Of a stretch of 64,000 bases of DNA, positions 42,331-50,504 are shown piece by piece; positions within the stretch are counted from its first letter, which is position 1, and each line of letters opens with the position of its first letter. The notes below the pieces were generated by a model that saw only the letters and a program-made list of their open reading frames with translations, was not told the origin of the DNA and did no database searches. Origin of the DNA: Treponema sp. (GTDB taxonomy: Bacteria; Spirochaetota; Spirochaetia; Treponematales; Treponemataceae); the NCBI GenBank assembly GCA_016293495.1, contig JAEDED010000003.1:82249-146248 (forward strand), given 5' to 3'. A program made the position numbers and the translations under genes.

Positions 42331-43242
42331 CTATTTTACAAAGTTGAATGGTGTTTCCTGATATACGTAATAGTTAAGCCAGTTTGAGTAGAAAAGATGA
42401 GCAGTGCTTCTCCAACTTGAATATGGTTCCTTTGAAGGATCGTCATAAGGAAAGTAGTTAATCGGAAGATTGATTTCAAGTCCTTTATCAACGTCCCTGA
42501 AATATTCAGTCTTCAAGGTTTCTGAATCGTATTCAAGATGACCTGTCATAAAAATTGCGCGGTTGTCTTTTGTCTTGATGATTGTAGGTCCGATGCTGTC
42601 GTTTTCTGCAAGAATTACAAGGTCATCGTGTTTTACGATATCTTCCTTTTTAATTGTTGTATGACGGGACTGCGGAATCGGGAATAAATCGTCGAAGCCA
42701 CGAAGAAGCGGATCTGGTCCTGTTGAGCGCTTGTTTTTGTAGATGCCGAACATCTTCTGATCCAGTCCATATTTTGGAACGCCGTAATGGTGGTAAAGAC
42801 CTGCCTGAGCTCCCCAGCAGATGTAAAGGGTAGAGAAAACGTTTGTCTTTGCGTAATCCATGATTTTGCAGAGGTCATTCCAGTAATCAACATCTTCAAA
42901 AGGAATCTGTTCAACCGGAGCACCTGTAATAATCATTCCGTCAAATTTATGTTTAAAAACATCGCTTGAATTGATGTAAAACTTTTCAAGGTGGTCAGTA
43001 CCAACATTTTTTGAAACATGATTTTCCATCTGTACAAGTGAAATTTCGATCTGGAGAGGAGTGTTTCCTAAAAGCCTGAGTAACTGAGTTTCTGTTGTTA
43101 CTTTTGTAGGCATAAGGTTAACGATTGCAATTTTCAAAGGACGAATATCCTGAGAAACGGCACGAGAACCTGTCATTACGAAGATGTTTTCACTTTCAAG
43201 GACTTTGCAAGCCGGCAAATCTGAATCAATTTTTATTGGCAT
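42331..43242 (-). CDS. metA: MetA-type homoserine O-acyltransferase, predicted acetyl-CoA specific
   Basis: 303 residues, the MetA family. The catalytic cysteine is C142 in YICWGAQAG. Residue 111 is Glu (GAPVEQIPFEDVDYW). In this family Glu111 selects acetyl-CoA and Gly111 selects succinyl-CoA (E. coli GAPLG). The product is therefore predicted to be O-acetylhomoserine, although the protein will be named homoserine O-succinyltransferase by similarity. First step of methionine synthesis. It sits 10 bases upstream of aroA in the same direction. Confidence 0.92.
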   Translation of the reverse strand: MPIKIDSDLPACKVLESENIFVMTGSRAVSQDIRPLKIAIVNLMPTKVTTETQLLRLLGNTPLQIEISLVQMENHVSKNVGTDHLEKFYINSSDVFKHKFDGMIITGAPVEQIPFEDVDYWNDLCKIMDYAKTNVFSTLYICWGAQAGLYHHYGVPKYGLDQKMFGIYKNKRSTGPDPLLRGFDDLFPIPQSRHTTIKKEDIVKHDDLVILAENDSIGPTIIKTKDNRAIFMTGHLEYDSETLKTEYFRDVDKGLEINLPINYFPYDDPSKEPYSSWRSTAHLFYSNWLNYYVYQETPFNFVK

Positions 43243-43290
43243 AAGCCGAAATATAGCACAAAATGGACATTTTTGCTATACTTTACAATT

Positions 43291-44295
43291 ATGAATAGTT
43301 CTCATGACAGAAAAGCCGCAGTTAAAAAATTAAAGACATTAGTTTATTCTACAAAGCAGGATCTTGATGTTTTCAGGAAAAATATCGAAAAAGCATTTTA
43401 TTCACCTGCCATTCCTAACGATGTAGAATGCAATGAACACAATTACGGCAATATTCGTTGTGATGTTTTAATGCCTCCGGTTTATGCAACTGAAAGAATC
43501 ATGATTTACATTCATGGCGGTTCATTTGTCGGTGGTTCTAAAAAAGCGTACCGTTCATTCTGTGCAAGTCTTGCTCACGCAACTTCATGTCGTGTAGTAG
43601 TTCCAGAATTCAGACTTGCGCCGTCATTTGCTTTTCCAAATGGTATTGAAGACCTTCAGATTGTTTTCCGTTCAGTGTTTACAGAGGAACAGGTTGCTCT
43701 TTCTCTTGATGCAGCTGCCGGTAAAAAAGCTGAACTGCCTGAAGTTATTATTGCCGCTGACGGTTCTGGTGCTTCACTTGCAATGGCACTTCTGCTTAAT
43801 CTTCGCGAGCGCTATCGTGAATGTATCAGTCACGTGATTCTTCTTTCACCATGGTTGAACGTTACTTCAGATTCCCCATTGATTAAAGAGAAAAAAGTTC
43901 ATGACGAAGTTATGTCGGGAGACTGTCTTCGCAGAAGTGCTGATGTTTATACAAACGAAACAAATCTTTCAAATCCACTTGTATCTCCGATTATGGCTTC
44001 AAAGGAAATTTTAAAAGGATTTCCTCCTGTATATATTCAGATGGGCGAAAAAGAAATTCTTGTAGAAGATGCAAAGCAGCTCCAGAGAAATCTTCATGAT
44101 GCAGGTTCTGAATGTGAACTTGATATCTGGCCTGGAATGATGTTCATGTTCCAGATGGCTGATGAATATATTGAAGAAGCTCATCTTGCTGTAAATAAAA
44201 TCGGTAAGCTTATTACTTACGAAGCAGAGAAGATTGATGAAGCAACATTAAACCGTGCACCGGTTCTTGAAAGCGGACTTGATAGAGAAGCGTAA
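43291..44295 (+). CDS. Alpha/beta hydrolase (HSL-type esterase/lipase)
   Basis: 334 residues from ATG 43291 (a TTG at 43273 is an alternative). The oxyanion motif is IYIHGGSFVGG and the nucleophile elbow reads AADGSGASLAMAL in place of GDSAGG, with the Ser retained. LSPWLNVTSDSP and a late IWPGMMFMFQ follow; the expected His is replaced by Met in PGMMFMF, where active enzymes have PG..H.F, so the catalytic triad may be incomplete. A TATACT 8 bases upstream of the ATG and no Shine-Dalgarno suggest a nearly leaderless transcript divergent from metA. Confidence 0.8.
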   Translation: MNSSHDRKAAVKKLKTLVYSTKQDLDVFRKNIEKAFYSPAIPNDVECNEHNYGNIRCDVLMPPVYATERIMIYIHGGSFVGGSKKAYRSFCASLAHATSCRVVVPEFRLAPSFAFPNGIEDLQIVFRSVFTEEQVALSLDAAAGKKAELPEVIIAADGSGASLAMALLLNLRERYRECISHVILLSPWLNVTSDSPLIKEKKVHDEVMSGDCLRRSADVYTNETNLSNPLVSPIMASKEILKGFPPVYIQMGEKEILVEDAKQLQRNLHDAGSECELDIWPGMMFMFQMADEYIEEAHLAVNKIGKLITYEAEKIDEATLNRAPVLESGLDREA

Positions 44296-44319
44296 AATTA
44301 TTTTTAAGGATTTCTGATT

Positions 44320-45771
44320 ATGGAACTTTTATCACCTGCAGGCAATGTAGAAAAATTATATTACGCTTACGCTTATGGTGCAGATGCTGCATATATCGGT
44401 TTAAAAAGATTTTCACTTCGCGTTAAGGCAGATAACTTTTATGAAGATGAATATAAAAAGGTAATCGAGCTTAAAGAAAAATTTCCTGGTAAAAAACTTC
44501 ACTGCGCACTTAACATCTGTTTTCACAATAAGGACATTGATAATTTTCTCAGCGACATAGATTATTTTAAAGCATATCCGATTGATGCGTTTATCGTTCA
44601 GGATCTTGGAATAGTTCCGATTATTCAGAAAAATTTTCCTAACGCTGAACTTCATTTAAGTACACAAGCAAGCTGCGTAAATCGTGAAGCTGTAAAGATG
44701 TATAAGTCAATCGGTTTTAACCGCGTAGTTTTGGGAAGGGAAGCAAGCCTTAAAGAAATCCGAGAAATTAAAGATGCTGTCCCTGACATTGAGCTTGAAG
44801 CGTTCGTTCACGGAGCAATGTGTATTGCATATTCGGGACGCTGTTTAATGTCTTCGCTTTTGACAGCCCGCAGTGCACAGAGCGGCTTCTGTTCTCATAC
44901 CTGCCGCTGGGATTTTGACCTTCATGCAGATCCAAAGCAGCTTGCTCAAAGCGGTGCCCTTGCAATCGAAGAACACAGCCGACGCGGCGAATATTTTCCG
45001 ATTTATGAAGGCGATGATTTTACTGCGATTCTTTCAAGTAAAGATATCAGAATGATTGAGCACTTAAAAGATATGCGCGATGCAGGTCTTGATTCCTTAA
45101 AGATTGAAGGCCGCATGAAGAGTACTTATTACGTTGCTCTTGTTACACGCGCATACAGAAAGGCACTTGACGCCCTTGACGGTAAAATTACAGAGGCAGA
45201 AGCAAAGCCTTTTATCGATGAACTAGAAAATGTAAGTCATCGTGAATCAACAACGGGCTTTTATTATTCCCGCGCAGATGCAGATAAAACAACACAAGGC
45301 GCTTCTGACAGTGCTTATGATTTGAGTGCTACTATCGGTAAAAAACTGACAGATGACGAAATGAAAACTGTGCTCGATACTGCTTTAAAAACTAAAAGTG
45401 ATCTTGAAGCCGAGCTTGAAGCAATGCATCCAAAAGCCCGTGAAGCACGTCTTAAAGATTATGAATTAAATCCCGACCGTCGCATCGTTCCTGCAGAAAA
45501 AAAAGACGGCTGGCACATGTACGAATATGAAGGCCTTAACATGGTTGACTATGACAGTCAGCTTGAATTTGTTTCTCCTGATGTTGTTTCAACACCTGCA
45601 GAAAAAGGCAAATGGCTTCTGCTTGATCCTGAAAACGGAACTGTCCGTAATTGGGTTTGTAACGGTCACAAATGTGTTCTTTATACACAGTATGATTTGC
45701 AGAAAGGTACATTGCTTCGTGTAAAAGATAACGGTTATGTTGAAGGAAAGGTTCGCGATACGGGAAGGTAA
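44320..45771 (+). CDS. U32-family protein (TrhP/RlhA-like)
   Basis: 483 residues, peptidase U32 family. The signature EAFVHGAMCIAYSGRCLMSS with following cysteines (SGFCSHTCRW) is intact. LSPAGN and GADAAYIG mark the N-terminus. Despite the name, members such as TrhP hydroxylate tRNA U34 using prephenate, and RlhA acts on 23S rRNA, with an Fe-S cluster on these cysteines. Chorismate-pathway aroA is encoded 2 kb away. The C-terminal 120 residues form an extra domain. It follows the esterase by 24 bases. Confidence 0.88.
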   Translation: MELLSPAGNVEKLYYAYAYGADAAYIGLKRFSLRVKADNFYEDEYKKVIELKEKFPGKKLHCALNICFHNKDIDNFLSDIDYFKAYPIDAFIVQDLGIVPIIQKNFPNAELHLSTQASCVNREAVKMYKSIGFNRVVLGREASLKEIREIKDAVPDIELEAFVHGAMCIAYSGRCLMSSLLTARSAQSGFCSHTCRWDFDLHADPKQLAQSGALAIEEHSRRGEYFPIYEGDDFTAILSSKDIRMIEHLKDMRDAGLDSLKIEGRMKSTYYVALVTRAYRKALDALDGKITEAEAKPFIDELENVSHRESTTGFYYSRADADKTTQGASDSAYDLSATIGKKLTDDEMKTVLDTALKTKSDLEAELEAMHPKAREARLKDYELNPDRRIVPAEKKDGWHMYEYEGLNMVDYDSQLEFVSPDVVSTPAEKGKWLLLDPENGTVRNWVCNGHKCVLYTQYDLQKGTLLRVKDNGYVEGKVRDTGR

Positions 45772-45795
45772 TAAGTAAAAAAAAAGATTTCTACA

Positions 45796-45824
45796 TTTTC
45801 ATTTTTTTTATTATCTTATATATA
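45796..45824 (+). promoter_or_regulatory. Promoter of the Rel/SpoT gene
   Basis: TTTTCA (45796-45801), 17-base spacer, TATATA (45819-45824), then 7 bases to the ATG at 45832. No Shine-Dalgarno is visible. Confidence 0.5.
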
Positions 45825-45831
45825 GAAAAAT

Positions 45832-47589
45832 ATGGAAGAAAAAGCACTGCCGGAAAATCCGCAGGTTTTAATTGATGATTTTTTCAAACGCTTTGATTTT
45901 TATGCAGACGAAAAAAAAGATAAAATCATTAAGGCCTGGGATTATCTTATCGAAAAAACAGAAAGCCTCACTCGTGATGACGGAACTAAGTTCTATCTTC
46001 ATCCTTACAGGGTTGCCGTTATCATTGCGGGTTTTGAACTTGATGCCGATTCTGTAGTCATTGCTTTGCTTCATGACCTTCTTTCTCTTGAAAATATCGA
46101 GGAATCAGAAGTTGAACAGAAGTTCGGTCCTGAAATCTTCAACCTAATTAAGAATATCGAAAAAGTATCAAACGTTCACTTTAGCGAAAGTACTTTAAAT
46201 CATGCAGATGCCGTACGTAATATGTATTTTGCACTTGCCGTTGATATGCGCGTAATCATCATTAAGCTTGCAGACCGCATTGATTACATGCGTTACATAA
46301 GATACAAAGATGAACATACTCAGAAAGTTGTTTCTCAGGAAATCTTAGAAATCTGGGCGCCTCTAGCAGACCGTCTCGGTATCAAGCAGGGTAAGAACGA
46401 ACTTGAAGACCTTACATTAAAATATCTTCATCCTGATGCATTCCTTCAGATAAAATCAATTGTCTCACAAAAAAAAGACGAACGCGCCGAATATCTTGAA
46501 AAAACAAAACAGGCGTTGTATAAAGCTGCAAACCGTGCAGGCATTGAAGTACAGATTTCAAGCCGCGCAAAACATTTTTTCTCGATTTACCAGAAAATGC
46601 GAAAGCGTAATAAAGAAGCAGGCGAGCTGTACGACCTTCTTGCAATGCGCATTCTCTGTAACTCAAATGCAGAATGTTATCAGATGCTCGGTATTGTTCA
46701 CAATCTCTGGAAGCCTCTTGAAGGAAGATTTAAAGACTACATTGCAATGCCTAAAGCAAACGGCTATCAGTCGCTTCATACAACAGTAATGGCCGAAGGA
46801 AAGCCTTTAGAGGTTCAGATCCGTACAAACGAAATGCATAATATTGCCGAACACGGTATTGCAAGTCACTGGCTTTACAAGAAGGGAACCAACAAAGATA
46901 ATGTTGATGTCAAAGACCTTCCGATTGTAAATCAGCTTCAGCAGCTTTGCGAAGACAGCATGAGCGACGAAGCTTTGTATACCGAGTTTAAGGATAATCT
47001 TCTCAAAGATAAAATTGTAGTATTTACACCAAACGGCGATGTAATCCAGCTTCCACAGGGAGCGACAGCCGTTGACTTTGCATACGCAATCCACACCCAC
47101 ATCGGTGAAACAATTGCTTCTGCAAAAGCTGACGGCCGCATCATCCAGCTTTCTACACCGTTAAAAAATACTCAGATTATAGAAATTATAACTTCACCTC
47201 AGAATCATCCGACAGAAAACCAGCTGTCTTATGTCGTAACTTACAAGGCTAAGTCTAAGATTCATGCATGGCTTCAGGCAAACGGAGCAGAAGCAAAACC
47301 TGTTCCAAAAACTGAAGAAGAAGATTCGCAGAAAGAAAAACAGCCTCACAAAAAGGGTAAAGGAAAAAAAGAAAAACAGACAGTTCATTCCGGAAAAATC
47401 AGAATTGAAAATACAACTAATTTCGTAATGACTTTAGCCGGTTGCTGTTCGCCAAAATATCCTGACGAAATTGTAGGATATGTTTCAAGAGCCAGAGGAA
47501 TTACAATTCACCGCGCTGACTGTTATATCTACAAACGTATCCCGAATGCAGATTTAAGGTCTGTTGATGTCGAATGGGATGAATTGTAA
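45832..47589 (+). CDS. Bifunctional (p)ppGpp synthetase/hydrolase, Rel/SpoT family
   Basis: 585 residues. The HD hydrolase domain (HPYRVAV, IALLHDLL, KLADRIDYMR) and the synthetase domain (KMRKRNKEAGELYDLLAMRI, RFKDYIAMPKANGYQSLHTT, EVQIRT..MHNIAEHGIASHW) both look intact. The TGS domain follows (FTPNGDVIQLPQGATAVDFAYAIH). A Lys-rich stretch at about 500-525 precedes the zinc-finger region AGCCSPKYPDEIVGYVSRARG. The chain ends there, so the terminal ACT/RRM domain of typical long RSH enzymes (about 700 residues) is missing. It makes and degrades the stringent-response alarmone. Confidence 0.93.
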   Translation: MEEKALPENPQVLIDDFFKRFDFYADEKKDKIIKAWDYLIEKTESLTRDDGTKFYLHPYRVAVIIAGFELDADSVVIALLHDLLSLENIEESEVEQKFGPEIFNLIKNIEKVSNVHFSESTLNHADAVRNMYFALAVDMRVIIIKLADRIDYMRYIRYKDEHTQKVVSQEILEIWAPLADRLGIKQGKNELEDLTLKYLHPDAFLQIKSIVSQKKDERAEYLEKTKQALYKAANRAGIEVQISSRAKHFFSIYQKMRKRNKEAGELYDLLAMRILCNSNAECYQMLGIVHNLWKPLEGRFKDYIAMPKANGYQSLHTTVMAEGKPLEVQIRTNEMHNIAEHGIASHWLYKKGTNKDNVDVKDLPIVNQLQQLCEDSMSDEALYTEFKDNLLKDKIVVFTPNGDVIQLPQGATAVDFAYAIHTHIGETIASAKADGRIIQLSTPLKNTQIIEIITSPQNHPTENQLSYVVTYKAKSKIHAWLQANGAEAKPVPKTEEEDSQKEKQPHKKGKGKKEKQTVHSGKIRIENTTNFVMTLAGCCSPKYPDEIVGYVSRARGITIHRADCYIYKRIPNADLRSVDVEWDEL

Positions 47590-47613
47590 ATCTTCTGTTA
47601 TTTTAAATTCGAT

Positions 47614-48378
47614 TTAGTGTCTGACAGGAATACCTTTTTCTGTTAATTCGTCTTTGATAGAATTAACAGTGTAGCGGCCCGAGTGAACCATTGTTGCAAT
47701 GAGGGCTGCATCAGCATTTGCCTTTGTAAGAACATCTGCCATGTGATCTACAGTTCCACCGCCGCCTGAAGCAATTACAGGAACGCTAACGTTATCAGCA
47801 ATCATTTTAGTAAGTGTAAGTTCATAGCCAGCTTTAGTTCCGTCTGCATCAATTGAGTTCAATACGATTTCTCCGGCACCGAGGCTTACTGCTTTCTTTG
47901 CCCAGTCAAGAGCATCAAGTTCTGTAGCAACTCGTCCGCCGTTAATGTAAACGCGGTAACCAGAAGGCATGCTTTCATCTTTTGCGGCATCCATTCCTAA
48001 AACGATGCACTGATTACCGAAAACTCTTGCGCCTTCAGTAATAAGACCAGGATTTTTAACAGCCTGCGAATTCAAGCTGATTTTTTCAGCCCCTGCAAGG
48101 ATTGTAGAACGGATGTCTTCGATTGTTCCGATTCCACCGCCTACACAGAAAGGAATGAATACCTTGCTTGCAACGCGTGAGATCAGGTCAAGAATAGGAC
48201 CGCGACCTCTTGCACTTGCCATGATGTCGTAGAATACAAGTTCATCGACACCCTGACGGTAATATTCTGCCGCCATTTCTACGGGGTCTCCGATGTCAAT
48301 GTTGTTCTGAAATTTTACGCCTTTAGTTGTGCGGCCGTCTTTAACGTCAAGGCAGACAATAATTCTCTTCTTTAGCAT
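47614..48378 (-). CDS. hisF: Imidazole glycerol phosphate synthase, cyclase subunit
   Basis: 254 residues, complete HisF TIM barrel. N-terminal KRIIVCLDVKDGRTTKGVKF, phosphate-binding PFCVGGGIGT and IASGGGGTVDHM, catalytic Asp residues near positions 11 and 130. It joins ammonia from HisH to PRFAR in histidine synthesis, giving IGP and AICAR. It overlaps hisH by 7 bases; together they form the working heterodimer. No other his genes except the PHP phosphatase lie in the window. Confidence 0.97.
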   Translation of the reverse strand: MLKKRIIVCLDVKDGRTTKGVKFQNNIDIGDPVEMAAEYYRQGVDELVFYDIMASARGRGPILDLISRVASKVFIPFCVGGGIGTIEDIRSTILAGAEKISLNSQAVKNPGLITEGARVFGNQCIVLGMDAAKDESMPSGYRVYINGGRVATELDALDWAKKAVSLGAGEIVLNSIDADGTKAGYELTLTKMIADNVSVPVIASGGGGTVDHMADVLTKANADAALIATMVHSGRYTVNSIKDELTEKGIPVRH

Positions 48379-49028
48379 GTAAGTTCTCCCTTTTCGTTAA
48401 TTGTTGCATTGCAGTAGTTTCTCAAAAGTTCAAGACCGTGTTTGCCTGATTTTTCTGGATGAAACTGAAAGGCGATGATGTTTCCTTTCTGAACACATGA
48501 AGGAACTTTGATTCCGTAATCGGCAACGCCTCTGATTACTTCAGGGTCATCCGGCTGGATTACATAAGAGTGAACGAAGTAAAAATCTTTTTCACCATCA
48601 ATTGTGTTAAAAAGCTTACAGCCTCCGTTTACCTGTGTTACGTTGTTCCATCCCATGTGAGGAATTTTGTATTTAGAGGAATCAGAAACAGGTTCCATAA
48701 GGTTTTCAAAGTGAATGATTTTTCCGGGAATAAGACCGAGACATTTTGTGTCTCCTTCCTGTGACCAGTCAAAAATAATCTGCGAGCCAAGGCAGATTCC
48801 CAAAAGCGGTTTGTTTGCAGCTGCCCATTCCTTAAGGAATTTTCCAAGGCCAGTTTCTTCAAGCTGCTTCATGGCATAAGCTGCGTCTCCGACACCAGGA
48901 AAAATCAGCTTGTCACAGTCTGCAAAATCAGCAGGATTTTTCGAACGAATGAATTCAATATCAAGGCTTTTAAGAGCACGTTCAACACTAGTAATGTTGC
49001 CGGCGTTGTAATCAACAATTCCAATCAT
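48372..49028 (-). CDS. hisH: Imidazole glycerol phosphate synthase, glutaminase subunit
   Basis: 218 residues, class I glutamine amidotransferase. Oxyanion PGVGD, nucleophile Cys in LGICLGSQIIFD, and the catalytic His-Glu pair in QFHPEKSG are all present. It supplies ammonia to HisF. Two-gene operon with hisF. The fold and motifs leave little doubt. Confidence 0.97.
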   Translation of the reverse strand: MIGIVDYNAGNITSVERALKSLDIEFIRSKNPADFADCDKLIFPGVGDAAYAMKQLEETGLGKFLKEWAAANKPLLGICLGSQIIFDWSQEGDTKCLGLIPGKIIHFENLMEPVSDSSKYKIPHMGWNNVTQVNGGCKLFNTIDGEKDFYFVHSYVIQPDDPEVIRGVADYGIKVPSCVQKGNIIAFQFHPEKSGKHGLELLRNYCNATINEKGELTC

Positions 49029-49097
49029 GGTTAAAGAATATACGAAAATTGGATTTTTAACAATAAAGTGAAGGTTTAGAGTTCCGTAATTTACAAC

Positions 49098-49478
49098 CTA
49101 CACTTCATAACTTGCTCTATTGCGGTCTGTTTCGAAAACGTCTACGCGATAGAGCAATTTTTTTAAGTCTTCAGAAAGAGAGCAGAGGGAATCAAATATG
49201 TATTTTGCGATTCGTTCTGCGCTTGGGTTCTGGTCAAAAACTTCGTGTCCGTTTTCGACTAGGTCGTTCAAGTTTGTGTGATCGATTTTAGAAAGGACTG
49301 TTTTTAAGTCACGTTTCAGAAATGTAAAGTCGTAGAGCATTCCGCCTTCGTTAAGAGTTTCGCCTTTAAGGTAAACGTATACCTTGTAGTTGTGTCCATG
49401 GAGGTTTTCGCATTTTCCGTGATAGTCACGAAGAAAATGTGCGGCTGCAAAATCGTCTTCAATTCTTACTTTGTACAT
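49098..49478 (-). CDS. queD: 6-pyruvoyl-tetrahydropterin synthase/QueD family
   Basis: 126 residues. Zinc-binding histidines are in FAAAHFL and the HGHNY motif; the catalytic Cys is in GKCENLHGH, the pattern of QueD (6-carboxy-tetrahydropterin synthase) in the queuosine/7-deazaguanine pathway. The C-terminal ETDRNRASYEV has the conserved Glu. No queC, queE or queF gene is adjacent. It stands alone between hisH and the DUF4349 gene, all on the minus strand. Confidence 0.92.
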   Translation of the reverse strand: MYKVRIEDDFAAAHFLRDYHGKCENLHGHNYKVYVYLKGETLNEGGMLYDFTFLKRDLKTVLSKIDHTNLNDLVENGHEVFDQNPSAERIAKYIFDSLCSLSEDLKKLLYRVDVFETDRNRASYEV

Positions 49479-49513
49479 AATGTTATTATACTTAAAACAG
49501 TCCTTATTGGGAA

Positions 49514-50395
49514 TTATTTTTTCAGCTTGTTGAAAAGTTTTCTGATGATTCCAACTTTTCCGAACAGAAGCCAGAAGAGGAGAAGTGCAAGCGCTGCAAG
49601 AGGAATTCCATAAACGATTATGTAGATGATTCCAAATACAAGGGCTTTAAGGAAGTAGAGAACGTTAAGTTTAAATTCTCTGAAGCCTTCGCCATAGTCA
49701 GGATAATCGTATCCTGTTTCTGTTTGTCCTGTAGGAAGGAAGAACTCAATTGTGATTGTTGAATAATCAATCTGACCTGAAAGACGTTTCATTCTTCCTT
49801 CGATTGATTCAAGTTCTGTCTGTACTTCATTAAGCTGGCGTTCAACTTCGAGCATATCTTTAAGATTTGTTGCCTGTTTTAAATATCCCTGAAGTTTGTC
49901 GCGAAGAATTTTTTTAGTTTCGATCCTTGTTTCAAGATCGTAATAAGTGTCTGTTACGTCGTTTGTGTTAATGCTGTGATTGATGATTTTTCCAAAGCCA
50001 GCTGCTGCGTTCATTGCTTCATAAAAATGTTTAGAAGGAATTCTTACTGTAACCGAAGTGGCAGATTCCCAGCTGTCAGAAGAAGAAATATAACCGCCAT
50101 ATTTTTTTACCCATTCTTCAACTTTTTCTGAAAGTCCCTTAAGGCTTTTTGTTTCAATTCTAGCTGAACCGTTAAGAATAAGTTTTCTTTCAACTGAACT
50201 TGAAGCTGCATCGTTCATGCTGTTTGAAGACATTGCGCGTTCAGACTTCATAGCCATTGGTTGTTCCATTTCGAAACATTCATCAAATGATGCTGACTGG
50301 CAGACATCTGAATAATCAGAGGTGTTTTTCTTGCCGCAGGAAGTAGTAAAACAAAGTGCCGCTGCAATTGCGATAACAGGAATTAATTTTTTCAT
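49514..50395 (-). CDS. DUF4349 lipoprotein
   Basis: 293 residues. Lipobox TTSC (Cys 20), then a short disordered region and a DUF4349 domain: RKLILNGSARIETKSLKGLSE, GGYISSSDSWE, TVRIPSKHFYEAM, and a long coiled coil (KILRDKLQGYLKQATNLKDMLEVERQLNEV region, residues about 155-200). A transmembrane segment at about 250-280 and a short basic tail end the chain. So it has both a lipid anchor and a C-terminal membrane span. Function unknown in the family. Confidence 0.87.
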   Translation of the reverse strand: MKKLIPVIAIAAALCFTTSCGKKNTSDYSDVCQSASFDECFEMEQPMAMKSERAMSSNSMNDAASSSVERKLILNGSARIETKSLKGLSEKVEEWVKKYGGYISSSDSWESATSVTVRIPSKHFYEAMNAAAGFGKIINHSINTNDVTDTYYDLETRIETKKILRDKLQGYLKQATNLKDMLEVERQLNEVQTELESIEGRMKRLSGQIDYSTITIEFFLPTGQTETGYDYPDYGEGFREFKLNVLYFLKALVFGIIYIIVYGIPLAALALLLFWLLFGKVGIIRKLFNKLKK

Positions 50396-50466
50396 AAGAT
50401 GATCTCCGTCGTAATATAATTTTATATTATAAACAAATTGGGGTGATTGAGGTAACAGTTTACCAA

Positions 50467-50495
50467 TTGTATATATTCCCTATATGCATTAAAAT
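50467..50495 (+). promoter_or_regulatory. Promoter of the murE operon
   Basis: TTGTAT (50467-50472), 17-base spacer, TAAAAT (50490-50495), then 9 bases to the ATG at 50505. No Shine-Dalgarno is visible, so the leader would be about three bases. Confidence 0.55.
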
Positions 50496-50504
50496 AGAAA
50501 TATT

